Shown here: in pieces, positions 1 to 7,833 of the stretch
How the letters are laid out: each line of letters begins with the position of its first letter
Numbering within the stretch: the stretch's first letter is position 1
Assembly (NCBI GenBank): GCA_034433515.1
Contig: DAOUAL010000097.1
Location: 1-21,321 of the forward strand
DNA: 21,321 bases
Origin: DAOTXS01 sp034433515
GTDB lineage: Bacteria > Chloroflexota > Anaerolineae > UBA4142
Reading direction: 5' to 3'
The notes under the pieces: model-generated
Database searches by the model: none
The model's input: only the letters and a program-made list of their open reading frames with translations
What the model was told of the DNA's origin: nothing
Made by a program: the position numbers and the translations under genes

Positions 1-13
1 TTTTGCACCGATT

Positions 14-87
14 GCCCCTGTAGCTCAATAGGACAGAGCACCTGCCTTCTAAGCAGTTGGTTGTGAGTTCGAGTCTCGCCAGGGGCG
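14..87 (+). tRNA. tRNA-Arg (anticodon TCT)
   Basis: The cloverleaf can be read directly. The acceptor stem GCCCCTG (14-20) pairs with CAGGGGC (80-86), with G87 as discriminator. The D-arm is GCTC...GAGC. The anticodon loop CTTCTAA (46-52) gives anticodon TCT, which reads AGA. The T-loop is GTTCGAGTC. The first anticodon-stem pair (41:57) is a C-T mismatch and the other four pair well. CCA is not encoded. The hicB gene starts 20 bases downstream. Confidence 0.95.
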
Positions 88-107
88 CTTGATGAGGGGA
101 GAGGAAA

Positions 108-332
108 ATGAAGTATCGTGTGGACGTGATTATCGAACAAGACAGCGATGGATATTATGCCTATTGTCCTGCGCTCGAAGGATGTCAATCCCAAGGGCGG
201 ACTTTTGAAGAAGCGCTGCAAAATATTCAAGAAGCCGCCGAATTGTACTTGGAGACGCTTAGTCCAGAAGAACTCCACGCCCTAGCCGATCTGCGCGTCA
301 TCAGTACCGCGCTTGAGGTGGCGATTGCCTAG
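108..332 (+). CDS. hicB: HicB-type antitoxin (short form)
   Basis: A 74-residue protein that starts with the HicB/UPF0150 pattern: MKYRVDVIIEQDSDGYY, then a CPALEGCQSQGRTFEEA block and an amphipathic helix NIQEAAELYLE. This is the partial RNase H-like fold that binds and neutralises the HicA mRNA interferase. It ends soon after that domain and has no C-terminal ribbon-helix-helix or HTH segment, so it may not act alone as an autorepressor. A purine-rich Shine-Dalgarno (GAGAGGAAA) lies directly before ATG 108. The hicA start overlaps its last codons, which indicates translational coupling. The order hicB-hicA is the reverse of the classic E. coli order but is common for the short form. The family call is firm; toxin-antitoxin activity is inferred. 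Confidence 0.9.
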   Translation: MKYRVDVIIEQDSDGYYAYCPALEGCQSQGRTFEEALQNIQEAAELYLETLSPEELHALADLRVISTALEVAIA

Positions 333-528
333 GACGCCTCGCCTCACTGCCATCGAAGCAGAACACTTGTTGCTCCAAAATGGATTTGTCCTTGTGCGAT
401 CCAAAGGTAGTCATCGAATTTATCAAAAAGGCACGACTCGCATCGTTGTGCCTTTTCATACCGGTCAAACCCTGCATCCCAAGATCGTACGCCAAATCGA
501 AAAGGCGATTCAACAGGAAGGAGCATAG
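325..528 (+). CDS. hicA: HicA-type mRNA interferase toxin
   Basis: A 67-residue protein with the double-stranded RNA-binding-like HicA fold. It has an N-terminal PRLTAIEAEHLLLQNGF segment, the catalytic G-S-H motif (His30 in GSHRIYQKG), the VPFHTG strand, and a terminal helix HPKIVRQIEKAI. HicA cleaves mRNA and is neutralised by the adjacent HicB. I chose TTG 325 over TTG 313 because GAGGTGG (315-321) lies just upstream as a Shine-Dalgarno, and because HicA proteins usually begin with a short Met-Pro-Arg-like stretch. The start overlaps the hicB stop by eight bases. A terminator follows the stop codon at once, so hicBA is a closed two-gene unit. Confidence 0.9.
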   Translation: MPRTPRLTAIEAEHLLLQNGFVLVRSKGSHRIYQKGTTRIVVPFHTGQTLHPKIVRQIEKAIQQEGA

Positions 529-566
529 ACCTTCCAGGTCTGCAAAACTTGGAGGGTCTTTTTTTG
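527..566 (+). terminator. Rho-independent terminator after hicBA
   Basis: The arm AGACCTTCCAGG (527-538) pairs, with G-U wobbles, with CTTGGAGGGTCT (548-559), and a run of seven T follows. The left arm overlaps the hicA stop codon. It separates hicBA from hutH, whose ATG comes only 8 bases after the T-run. Confidence 0.85.
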
Positions 567-573
567 TTCAACG

Positions 574-2130
574 ATGAACTCTATTCTCCTTGATGGTGAA
601 CATCTCACGATAGACGAGGTGGTGGCGATTGCGCGCGCCGCGCGCCCGGTTGTGTTGGCGGATGCCGCGCGTCCACGCATTGAGGCAAGCCGCGCGTGGG
701 TAGAGGAGTTGGTGGCGCGCGGCGCGCCAACGGTCTATGGCATCAACACCGGCTTTGGTGTGTTTGCCAACGTCCCCATCCGCGCCGATCAATCCGCACG
801 CTTGATGCGCAATCTCATCCTCAGTCATAGTGCCGGCGTCGGCGATTCTTTACCGGAAGAAGTTGTCCGCGCAACGATGGCGATTCGCGCGAACACGCTC
901 GCCAAAGGATTTTCCGGCGTGCGCGCGCTGGTCATCGAAACACTGATCGAGATGCTCAACCGTGGCGTACATCCGATTATTCCGGCAAAAGGATCAGTGG
1001 GTGCCAGCGGCGATCTGGCGCCGCTCTCGCATCTGGTTTTGGTGATGTCGCGCGATGCGGAAGACCAAGACGAAGAATCCGGCGAAGCGATTTATCGCGG
1101 TGAGAAAATGTCCGGCAAGCGCGCCATGGCACTTGCCGGCATCCCGCGCATCGAACTCCAAGCCAAAGAAGGGCTTGCCCTCAACAATGGCGCCACGGTT
1201 TCTGCCGCTCTCGCCGCACTTGCGATTGTTGATGCAGAAAATCTGGTGAGGCACGCTGACCTCGCTGTCGCGCTTACCCTTGAAGCAATCTGCGCGCGTT
1301 CCTCACCGTTCGATGAACGGATTCATCGCGCCGCCGGGCACGCTGGTCAAATCGAGACCGCTAAAAATGTTCGCGCATTGATTGAAGATAGTCGTTTGAT
1401 TGATTCGACGAACAAGGTGCAAGACGCGTACTCGATTCGCTGCGCACCCCAGGTCATCGGCGCGGCGCGGGATGCGATGGCGTACGCGCGCAAAATCGTG
1501 AACGAAGAAATTAACGCGGCGACTGATAATCCGCTGATCTTTCTCGACAGCGAAGGCGAAAACAAAGCGCGGTCGGGCGGCAACTTTCACGGCGAAGGTG
1601 TCGCGTTCGCAATGAATTTGTTGGCGATGGCGGTCGCCGAAATCGGAAGCATTTCTGAACGGCGTGTGTTTCGCTTGACGAGCGCGCACTTGAGCGATGG
1701 TTTGCCCATGATGCTCGTCGAAGGTGGCGGGACGAACAGCGGCTTGATGATGGCACAAGTTACGGCGGCGGCGCTTGTGTCGGACAATAAAACGCTCGCG
1801 CACCCCGATAGTGTTGATTCGATTCCGACGAGCGCCGATCAAGAAGATCACGTTTCGATGTCAACCAACGCGGCACGCCATGCCCGCGAAATCGTTTGGA
1901 ACACCACGCGCATTCTGGCAATCGAACTCATCGCTGCTGCGCAAGGGATTGATTTGCGATTAAAGAACCTGGGACGCGGTGTCGAGATGTTGGGACGCGG
2001 TACGCGAGCAGCGCACGCGCGGATTCGGCAAGCGATTCCGTTTCTGGATCGTGATCGCGTGTTGGCAAAGGACATTGAGCGCGTGGCGGAGTTGATCGTA
2101 AATAAAGAGATGGTTGATGCGGGAGAATAA
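574..2130 (+). CDS. hutH: Histidine ammonia-lyase
   Basis: A 518-residue enzyme of the usual family length (about 500-520). It deaminates L-histidine to urocanate and ammonia, the first step of histidine breakdown, in the cytoplasm. The autocatalytic MIO cofactor triad Ala144-Ser145-Gly146 sits in GSVGASGDLAPLSH. Other family positions are visible: Tyr55 in TVYGINTGFG, His85 in NLILSHSAG, Asn205, and Tyr286 and Arg289 in QDAYSIRC. His85 in the selectivity region fits a histidine rather than a phenylalanine substrate. No other hut gene (hutU, hutI, hutG) is in the window, so the pathway context is missing. The only upstream GGAGG (551-555) lies within the hicA terminator and is 18 bases away, so the start is poorly supported by a ribosome site and initiation may be leaderless or weak. 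Confidence 0.95.
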   Translation: MNSILLDGEHLTIDEVVAIARAARPVVLADAARPRIEASRAWVEELVARGAPTVYGINTGFGVFANVPIRADQSARLMRNLILSHSAGVGDSLPEEVVRATMAIRANTLAKGFSGVRALVIETLIEMLNRGVHPIIPAKGSVGASGDLAPLSHLVLVMSRDAEDQDEESGEAIYRGEKMSGKRAMALAGIPRIELQAKEGLALNNGATVSAALAALAIVDAENLVRHADLAVALTLEAICARSSPFDERIHRAAGHAGQIETAKNVRALIEDSRLIDSTNKVQDAYSIRCAPQVIGAARDAMAYARKIVNEEINAATDNPLIFLDSEGENKARSGGNFHGEGVAFAMNLLAMAVAEIGSISERRVFRLTSAHLSDGLPMMLVEGGGTNSGLMMAQVTAAALVSDNKTLAHPDSVDSIPTSADQEDHVSMSTNAARHAREIVWNTTRILAIELIAAAQGIDLRLKNLGRGVEMLGRGTRAAHARIRQAIPFLDRDRVLAKDIERVAELIVNKEMVDAGE

Positions 2131-2159
2131 TCAAAGATACTCACATCAAGGAGAAAGGT

Positions 2160-2726
2160 ATGGAAAGTTTGGGATTACTCTGGGATATTTTTATTCTGTT
2201 CACGCGCGTTTCGCTGTTTTCGTGGGGAGGCGGTCCCTCGTCTATCGCGTTGATGCAACGGGAAGCAACGACGGCAGGTTGGTTGACGCCGGAGGAATTT
2301 GCGGATGCGCTGGCGGTGGGCAATGCGCTCTCTGGTCCGATTGCGCCAAAGATGGCGGCGTATATCGGTTACCAAGTTGCCGGCATTCCCGGCGCGATTA
2401 TGGGTGTGGCGGGCACGGTTCTCCCAGCCGTCGTTTTAATGTTACTCATTGCGATCTTGTTCTTTGGCATCAAAGATAGCCCCACGGTCAAGGCGATGCT
2501 TGCGGCGGTGCGCCCGGTGGTGGTTGGCATGTTGATTTGGACGGCTTATGATTTGGCGTTCAATGTGTTTGGCGTCAAGAAATTGGGTTGGGGAGCCGCC
2601 TTGGTGCAAGGGTGGGACAAGGTCATCCTTGCACTCGTTGCGGCGGGAATCATGATTTTTACGGAAATCAATCCGGTCTTTATCATTCTGGGCGCGGCGG
2701 CGCTGGGATTTCTGATTTATCGTTAA
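2160..2726 (+). CDS. chrA: Short-chain chromate transporter (ChrA half-protein)
   Basis: A 188-residue membrane protein matching one CHR domain. The N-terminal FTRVSLFSWGGGPSSIALM block, the WLTPEEFADALAVGNALSGPIAPKMAAYIGY signature region (2280-2372), and several hydrophobic helices are all present. CHR proteins export or transport chromate and related oxyanions. Short-chain family members normally come as adjacent pairs of oppositely oriented halves, but here only one is present: hutH lies upstream and a terminator downstream. A good Shine-Dalgarno (AAGGAGAAAGG) precedes ATG 2160. The gap after hutH is 29 bases, so co-transcription is likely. Chromate specificity is a family-level statement; the physiological substrate is unknown. 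Confidence 0.85.
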   Translation: MESLGLLWDIFILFTRVSLFSWGGGPSSIALMQREATTAGWLTPEEFADALAVGNALSGPIAPKMAAYIGYQVAGIPGAIMGVAGTVLPAVVLMLLIAILFFGIKDSPTVKAMLAAVRPVVVGMLIWTAYDLAFNVFGVKKLGWGAALVQGWDKVILALVAAGIMIFTEINPVFIILGAAALGFLIYR

Positions 2727-2764
2727 AAAGTAACTGCGACGCTCGATGGCGTCGCAGTTTTTAT
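2724..2764. terminator. Bidirectional terminator between chrA and the kinase operon
   Basis: A perfect 11-bp stem, AACTGCGACGC (2732-2742) with GCGTCGCAGTT (2749-2759), has a 6-base loop. A run of T follows on the plus strand (2758-2762) and a run of A precedes it (2725-2729), giving T-runs on both strands. It serves the convergent chrA and kinase genes. The kinase stop codon lies within the right edge. Confidence 0.9.
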
Positions 2765-4380
2765 TGGCGTTCACTCATTGTAACGGCTTCCTCAGCCAGC
2801 GCGTAAAGTGTTGGGAGATCGAATGGTTTATTGACCACCTTGTCTACGCCTTTGGCTTTCAATTCCTCCGCTGATAATTCGATGGGCCAGCCGGTGGTCA
2901 GCGCGACCAGAGTCTTGGCGTTGAGTTTCTTGATTTCGCGCGCGACTTCCCACCCCGACATCTCTGGCATCCCCAGATCGGTGAGGACCAGATCAAAGGT
3001 TTGCTTCTTGAACGCCGCGAGACCTTCGGTACCGCTCTCGGCTTCAACAATGCTGTGACCGCGCATCGTCAATAACCGAGTGAGTAAGAGGCGGACCGCT
3101 GGCTCGTTGTCAATGACGAGGATACGCGCAGGACGATTGGCAGTCATGGGTTTGCTTTCCTTTGCTAAAGTTGTGACTGTGACAGGGAGGGTGATCGTTA
3201 CGGTTGTGCCGCGCTGATGTTTGCTTTCGATCTCTAGTTGTCCCTGATGCTCACTCACGATTTTTGCAGCAAGAGTCAACCCCAAACCGAGGTGTGGTGA
3301 AGACTTGGTCGTGAAGAAAGGTTCCAACGCGCGCGCTCGAATATTTTCTGGCATCCCATCGCCGTTGTCAATGATCGAGATCAAAACCGAGTCGCCTTGG
3401 CGTTCGGTACGGAGCGTGATCAGTCCGCCGTGCGGCATCGCTTCGATGGCGTTGAGAATGAATGCGATGAAGGCGTGCCGCAATTGTGCCGGTTGAGCGA
3501 GCACGGGCGGTACCTCCGCGAGGTCTTGGACCAGATCAATGATCACGCCGGTGGCTTCGGCTTGATCGCGCCAGAGAAAACGGGTGAGCGCGGCGGCGTC
3601 ACGCAAAAGCGTGTTCACATCAATCGCGCGTGGGGGTTCGGTGGCGGTTTTAGCGTACGCTTGCACGCGGCGGATCATTCGTGCGCCAATGCTGGCGGTG
3701 TTGTGCAGGGTGTCGAGTTCGTTGCGGAGACCATAGTCGGTTACATGCTCGCTGAGCAATTGGGTTTGCCCCACGAGGGTGGCAAAGATGTCGTTCAAAG
3801 CATGCGCCATTCCGCCGGTCAATTGTCCCAGGACTTGGAGGTTGGCTGCCTCGGCAAAGCGCGGCTGGATCTGTGGCGGCGGGGGTATCGCTTGAGCGCG
3901 CGGTTGTTGGGTTTCAACATAGGTTGCGCCGGCAAGGGTAACCGTGCTATCGAACCAATCATCGAGCGCGTCTAACACCAGCGGCAGTTGGGCATCCTCT
4001 TTGTAAAGCGGCATCGCCAAGGTGAGGGTGGCGCGTTGCATTTCGCGGATTAACTGATGGGCTAAATCGAAAGGCAAGCCGGCGAGCGCAAGATCGCGGC
4101 TCCACGTTGCCCAACTTGCTAGGGCTTGGCGCAAATGCGATTGTTTCAACTCGCTAAACAAGGTTTGTGCCAGCGTGGCTTGTCGAGCCAGATTGACCAC
4201 TTTGGCGTCGAGGGGATGCTGGGCAGTAACTTGACGGTACGCTTGGCTCCATGCCTCGATCAAATCGGCGGCACGCGGTTCGAGTAGCGTGCTCAAGTCT
4301 TTTAGCACGGCTTGATGATCTTGTGTCTGTTCGACTAGTTGATCGAGCAAGCGATCGGTGAGGGAGCGCTGATCGGGCAA
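2761..4380 (-). CDS. Hybrid sensor histidine kinase with C-terminal receiver domain
   Basis: Numbering is from TTG 4380 (539 residues). Residues 1-170 are a helical, soluble N-terminal region resembling RsbR-type sensor domains. The dimerisation/phosphoacceptor helix has His193 in GGMAHALND. The HATPase region shows the N-box (FILNAIEAMPHGG), G1 (DNGDGMPE), F-box (EPFFTTK) and G2 (GLGLTLAAKIV). A short linker leads to a receiver domain (RILVIDNEP, phosphoacceptor Asp468 in LVLTDLGMPEMSG, Thr-Thr-Gly switch, VNKPF lysine). No membrane segment is visible, so it is probably cytoplasmic. GGAGG (4386-4390) is ideally spaced for TTG 4380; a start at TTG 4392 would place that site inside the gene. 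It lies downstream of two CAP-protein genes, with the CAP stop 5-18 bases away, which suggests an operon. The usual acidic residue after the phosphoacceptor His is Ala here. Confidence 0.9.
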   Translation of the reverse strand: MPDQRSLTDRLLDQLVEQTQDHQAVLKDLSTLLEPRAADLIEAWSQAYRQVTAQHPLDAKVVNLARQATLAQTLFSELKQSHLRQALASWATWSRDLALAGLPFDLAHQLIREMQRATLTLAMPLYKEDAQLPLVLDALDDWFDSTVTLAGATYVETQQPRAQAIPPPPQIQPRFAEAANLQVLGQLTGGMAHALNDIFATLVGQTQLLSEHVTDYGLRNELDTLHNTASIGARMIRRVQAYAKTATEPPRAIDVNTLLRDAAALTRFLWRDQAEATGVIIDLVQDLAEVPPVLAQPAQLRHAFIAFILNAIEAMPHGGLITLRTERQGDSVLISIIDNGDGMPENIRARALEPFFTTKSSPHLGLGLTLAAKIVSEHQGQLEIESKHQRGTTVTITLPVTVTTLAKESKPMTANRPARILVIDNEPAVRLLLTRLLTMRGHSIVEAESGTEGLAAFKKQTFDLVLTDLGMPEMSGWEVAREIKKLNAKTLVALTTGWPIELSAEELKAKGVDKVVNKPFDLPTLYALAEEAVTMSERQ

Positions 4381-4397
4381 AGATTCCTCCAAGAGGG

Positions 4398-5156
4398 TCA
4401 GTCTGAAAAGACTTGCGTGGCAACAATCCGGCGTCCATCCGAACTCACTGCCAGCGCGACCCCAGTTCGTTTATAGTTGAGGTTGAAAATATTTGCACGA
4501 TGTTCGGGACTGTTCAGCCATCCTTTGACAAACTCGCTGGCTAAATCGCTTGCACTGTAACGTGCGGCAACGGTGAGCCATGGCGGAACCCAGCCGGCAT
4601 CGTTTTTGATTTCGGCGATGTTTTCGCCGGCAAAGTGGTACGAAAATTTGGTGGCTTGGAGATAGCGGAGCAACGGTTCTTGGCCGGTTTGTGGATCATA
4701 GTGGCTGAAATAATTGCGCGTGATCATATCCGTACTGCGTTCGTTGGCGATATGGGTCAAGGCAACATCCGACCGTAGAAGGGTGTACCCTTTTTGCGCG
4801 CGTGCCGTATTGACTTCGAGGATGATTTGTTTGGCGGTTTCTTTGACATCCACTTGCGACGCGTCGGAGGTGATCTGTCCCGCCGACTTGGGTAAACGCA
4901 GTTGCCAGCCCGACTTGAGGGTGGACGGATCACGCGCAAGTGAGGGATAGGTGTCGCTATTCAGCGCGATAAGTTGTTCAATGGTAATGCGATAACGCGT
5001 GGCGATTTGATTGACCGTCTCGCCTTCTTGCACGGTATAAAGAAAGAACGCGTCGTTCTTGGTGGTTGAAGGGAGATACGTTTGGGTGGTTCCACAAGCC
5101 ACCACAGCAACTAGTCCAATTATTATGATTAGACTCTGCCATCGAATAGTAAACAT
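4398..5156 (-). CDS. LysM and CAP/SCP domain lipoprotein
   Basis: A 252-residue protein. The N-terminal hydrophobic segment ends in a lipobox (VVAC, Cys21), so it should be lipid-anchored outside the cell. Residues 39-89 form a LysM peptidoglycan-binding module (YTVQEGETVNQIATRY ... GWQLRLP). Residues 105-252 are a CAP (SCP/PR-1) domain with the family cavity residues His152 (YFSHYDP), Glu178 (AGENIAEI) and Glu218-His219 (NSPEHRANI). It resembles bacterial YkwD-like proteins, whose biochemical role is unsettled. The start lies 2 bases after the stop of the upstream CAP gene and has no obvious Shine-Dalgarno, so translation is probably coupled. Confidence 0.9.
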   Translation of the reverse strand: MFTIRWQSLIIIIGLVAVVACGTTQTYLPSTTKNDAFFLYTVQEGETVNQIATRYRITIEQLIALNSDTYPSLARDPSTLKSGWQLRLPKSAGQITSDASQVDVKETAKQIILEVNTARAQKGYTLLRSDVALTHIANERSTDMITRNYFSHYDPQTGQEPLLRYLQATKFSYHFAGENIAEIKNDAGWVPPWLTVAARYSASDLASEFVKGWLNSPEHRANIFNLNYKRTGVALAVSSDGRRIVATQVFSD

Positions 5157-5158
5157 TG

Positions 5159-6256
5159 TTAGCGATGCAACATTTCTTTCGTAACGGCAATCAAGATTGC
5201 CAGCACGGTTGCCAACCCCACTACACTTAACGCGGCAGAATTTATAGCTGCCGTTATCGTCTCAACGGAGGATGGCGTGGGTGTCGCGGTGAGCGTTGGT
5301 GTTGCCGTCAGGGTTGGTGTGTTCGTCGGCGTGGCGGTTGGTGTGTTTGTTGGCGATGGTGTTATGGTTGCCGTGTCGGTGGGCAAGGATGTACGAGTCC
5401 GGGTCAGCGTTGGCGTACGTGTCGTGGTTCGTGTGGCAGTGGGCGAGGGCGTGCCCGGTTCGATGAGTGTAATTGAATCGAACGCGGTTGCCGTGCGTCC
5501 CTTGGCATCACGGTACTTGACGTACACCATCTTGGTGCCAGCCCCCGGGGTCAATACCCAATTGATCTTTGAAACGTACGGTTGCCATTTCGCATTCGCA
5601 AAATCGGCACTGTTTGAAATTTGAAATTCGATGGGATGCCCAATGTTGCTGGCGCCATCGCCATTGGGTTGGACTTGCTCGTCATTCAACGTGATCGTTA
5701 CATTCGCCGCCGTTGTGTCGGTGGCGGTCTCGTTGATGAAAATGGGGAGGACGTTGGGTTGCGCGCCAAAATCCACAACAAAAACATAACCGCCGAGCGT
5801 CGAGGGCGCAACGCCGATCCCCATCTCGCGGTAGAGCGTATGCAAAATGTTGGCGCGATGCGGCGTGCTCTCCATCCACATTTGGAACGCCGTTGCCACG
5901 TCTTGATAATGTGCCCAGTTCTCGCCCAAGCGTCGTCCCCACGAATATGCACCATAGTTTGTGCGTGCTACTCGGTCGAACACGGTTGAGCCATCCGTGC
6001 CGATGTGCCCATCTTGCGGACTGCGCATCTTGCCCGATTGTGCTAAATCGTTGGCGTGGGCTTGCGCGGCGGCGGTCAATTGGGCGTTGAGGGCATAGGG
6101 TATCAGTCCACGCACAAGGCGTTCACGGTTGATGCGCCTTGCCAGATCAGCAACCAGATTATTCGATTGGGCGTCCACGATGGATGGCAGGGTAATGAAC
6201 CAGAGAGTAATGCACACGGCAAGTGTGCGTCCGATTTTTGTTTGCCAGTTCAACAT
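5159..6256 (-). CDS. Secreted CAP-domain protein with Thr/Pro stalk and C-terminal membrane anchor
   Basis: A 365-residue protein. A signal peptide covers about residues 1-29 (cleavage near VDA-Q). A CAP domain spans 33-168 with His84, Glu112 (LGENWAH) and His133 (STPHRANIL). A beta-rich region of about 100 residues follows and ends in VYVKYRDAKGRTATAFDSI, an Ig-like pattern. Then comes a Thr/Pro stalk built from TPT/TAT units (about 268-330). A hydrophobic helix (about 336-357) and a short basic tail (KEMLHR) form the anchor. The protein should sit outside the membrane on a rigid stalk. A promoter almost touches the ATG, making this the first gene of the CAP-CAP-kinase unit. The CAP call is firm; ligand and function are unknown. 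Confidence 0.88.
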   Translation of the reverse strand: MLNWQTKIGRTLAVCITLWFITLPSIVDAQSNNLVADLARRINRERLVRGLIPYALNAQLTAAAQAHANDLAQSGKMRSPQDGHIGTDGSTVFDRVARTNYGAYSWGRRLGENWAHYQDVATAFQMWMESTPHRANILHTLYREMGIGVAPSTLGGYVFVVDFGAQPNVLPIFINETATDTTAANVTITLNDEQVQPNGDGASNIGHPIEFQISNSADFANAKWQPYVSKINWVLTPGAGTKMVYVKYRDAKGRTATAFDSITLIEPGTPSPTATRTTTRTPTLTRTRTSLPTDTATITPSPTNTPTATPTNTPTLTATPTLTATPTPSSVETITAAINSAALSVVGLATVLAILIAVTKEMLHR

Positions 6257-6265
6257 TCGGTTGCT

Positions 6266-6294
6266 ATTTTATCGCCAATCGCAGAAAAACGCAA
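6266..6294 (-). promoter_or_regulatory. Candidate promoter of the CAP-CAP-kinase operon
   Basis: On the minus strand, TTGCGT (6289-6294), a 17-base spacer and TAAAAT (6266-6271) match the sigma70 layout (-35 3/6, -10 5/6). The -10 box ends only 9 bases before the ATG at 6256, so the transcript would start with almost no leader. No Shine-Dalgarno is present, which fits leaderless translation. Confidence 0.45.
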
Positions 6295-6309
6295 TGAGAA
6301 CAAGGGATG

Positions 6310-7833
6310 TTATTGGGGTATGCCCCACATCGGTGTGCCGCTCACATCGAAATCGTTTTTGGCAGGGTTGTAGATTCGCGCATATTCACCAACTTGGGAT
6401 GCCACACCCTCTTTCACCATAAAGTAATAATAACGATGGTTGATGCAGCCGGCGGGGCAATCGCCCCAGCCCTCCCAGAATACCAAATAGATCGCGTCTT
6501 GGCGCGGGTAAACGATAAAGATGTTGGTGGATGCGCCGATGGTCCCCGGGGGCGTCTGTTGGATGTGTGCCACATTTGGAAATTTCGCTTTGACGAGTGC
6601 GATGGCGGCTTCGGTTGAGGAGGGTGGCGTTGGGGTGGCGGATGGTTTGGGGGTTAGATTTTCCACGCGACGTGCCTCCAAATAACTTGTGCCCAATCGA
6701 ACGTAAACGACGCGCGCCGTCAAACGCACCACGTTCCAAATATCTGCGCGCGAGCCGGGATTCAGCCCGTTGGGCGCGATCCCGGTTACGTACATCGCAC
6801 CGCTTTCATCCGTGATCACCCAGTCGCTCCGTGTTACCGGCGGGTTTCCGCGCGCTTCGCCCAACAGATTCCAGCCGCGAAAGTATCCGACGATTTCAAA
6901 GGTGCGTCCATCAAACTCGCGTGGCGCGTTCAGAATGGTTCCTAACCAATCGGTGAGGTGAACCGCGCGCGGAAGATTGGGCGCAAAGCGAATGCGATAC
7001 AAGCGGTCCCCCTCACGATACAAGGCATTCGCCGGCTTGCTAGCGCGCAACGCAACAATCTGATCGTACGCTTTGCCTGTCACCGTGATCCCGTTCAGTG
7101 CGCCCAGTAGTTTGACCTCGCTGATCGTCCAATCGTTGATTTCTTTTAGCGCGATGTTGTTGGCGGCGCCGGCATCGGTGGATTCCAGATAACCATCGGT
7201 GGGGACAAATGTCCCGGCATCTCTAGGAATGGCTTGGACAATGCGTTGCAAGGCGGCGGTGAAAGCGGGCGGCGTGGTGGGATCATCGGGCGCATAGACC
7301 CGAACGGTTTTGGCTTTGTTGAGATAGACGCTAATGTGTGCGGTTGGCTGATCAATGGGTTTGGGACGCGGCTCGTAATACTCTTGCAAATTGAGAAACG
7401 CCGGTTGATTCAAGAACGCAAGCAGGTTTTGAATCTGTGTCTCGGACAATTGTCCGATGCGGACAAGAGCATCGAGACCCGTCGTGAGCGAGGTACGCTC
7501 GCCGGCAAACACTACGAATCCGTCGGCATACAATCGAAAGAGCGGAACGTGGGCATCGCGTGGAACCGCCCCGGCGCCGCCGTACACATCCGCTTCGATT
7601 AACACCGCGCGCGGATTGCGATCAAAGGTTATCGGTGTGGGTGTCCACGTGGAGGTTGCTGTCCACGTTGGAATCGGGGTCAGTGTGATAGTCGGTGGTA
7701 CGGTGATGGTGGCGGTTACGGTGGGTGTGCGCGATAAGGTTGGAATGGGGATGGTTGGAATAGTTGAAGTGGGAATTGGGCGGGTGGCGCATGCGCAAAG
7801 CAACAAACTCACCCAGAGAGTCCAACGCTTCAT
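6310..7833 (-). CDS. Lipoprotein of unknown function with Thr/Pro linker
   Basis: A 507-residue protein that I do not recognise as a named family. The N-terminus is a lipoprotein signal with lipobox LCAC (Cys15). A Thr/Pro-rich linker runs from about residue 18 to 68. The following region (about 70-215) contains DGFVVFAGE and RIGQLSETQIQNLLAFLNQ, which looks like a compact alpha/beta domain. A middle region (about 225-390) has strands around GKAYDQIVAL and FEIVGYFRGWNLLGE. After a second short Pro/Thr linker, the C-terminal domain (about 405-507) carries a conserved-looking WEGWGDCPAGCINHRYYYF block with two Cys. It should be displayed outside the cell. Its ATG overlaps the upstream acetyltransferase stop (ATGA), so the two are co-translated. 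Confidence 0.75.
   Translation of the reverse strand: MKRWTLWVSLLLCACATRPIPTSTIPTIPIPTLSRTPTVTATITVPPTITLTPIPTWTATSTWTPTPITFDRNPRAVLIEADVYGGAGAVPRDAHVPLFRLYADGFVVFAGERTSLTTGLDALVRIGQLSETQIQNLLAFLNQPAFLNLQEYYEPRPKPIDQPTAHISVYLNKAKTVRVYAPDDPTTPPAFTAALQRIVQAIPRDAGTFVPTDGYLESTDAGAANNIALKEINDWTISEVKLLGALNGITVTGKAYDQIVALRASKPANALYREGDRLYRIRFAPNLPRAVHLTDWLGTILNAPREFDGRTFEIVGYFRGWNLLGEARGNPPVTRSDWVITDESGAMYVTGIAPNGLNPGSRADIWNVVRLTARVVYVRLGTSYLEARRVENLTPKPSATPTPPSSTEAAIALVKAKFPNVAHIQQTPPGTIGASTNIFIVYPRQDAIYLVFWEGWGDCPAGCINHRYYYFMVKEGVASQVGEYARIYNPAKNDFDVSGTPMWGIPQ

Noticed and set aside
1303..1851. A 182-residue antisense frame within hutH
   Set aside because: The composition is arginine-rich and low in pattern, and the sense strand is unambiguous histidine ammonia-lyase.
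3397..3975. A 192-residue plus-strand frame inside the histidine kinase gene
   Set aside because: It has no domain pattern, and the minus strand carries all histidine kinase boxes in order.
5270..5460. Tandem GTTGGTGT-like repeats that could look like a minisatellite or CRISPR
   Set aside because: Read on the minus strand they are codons for the Thr/Pro stalk of the CAP protein. There are no equal spacers.
7630..7790. Another GT-rich tandem-like tract
   Set aside because: It encodes the Thr/Pro linker of the lipoprotein at 6310-7833.
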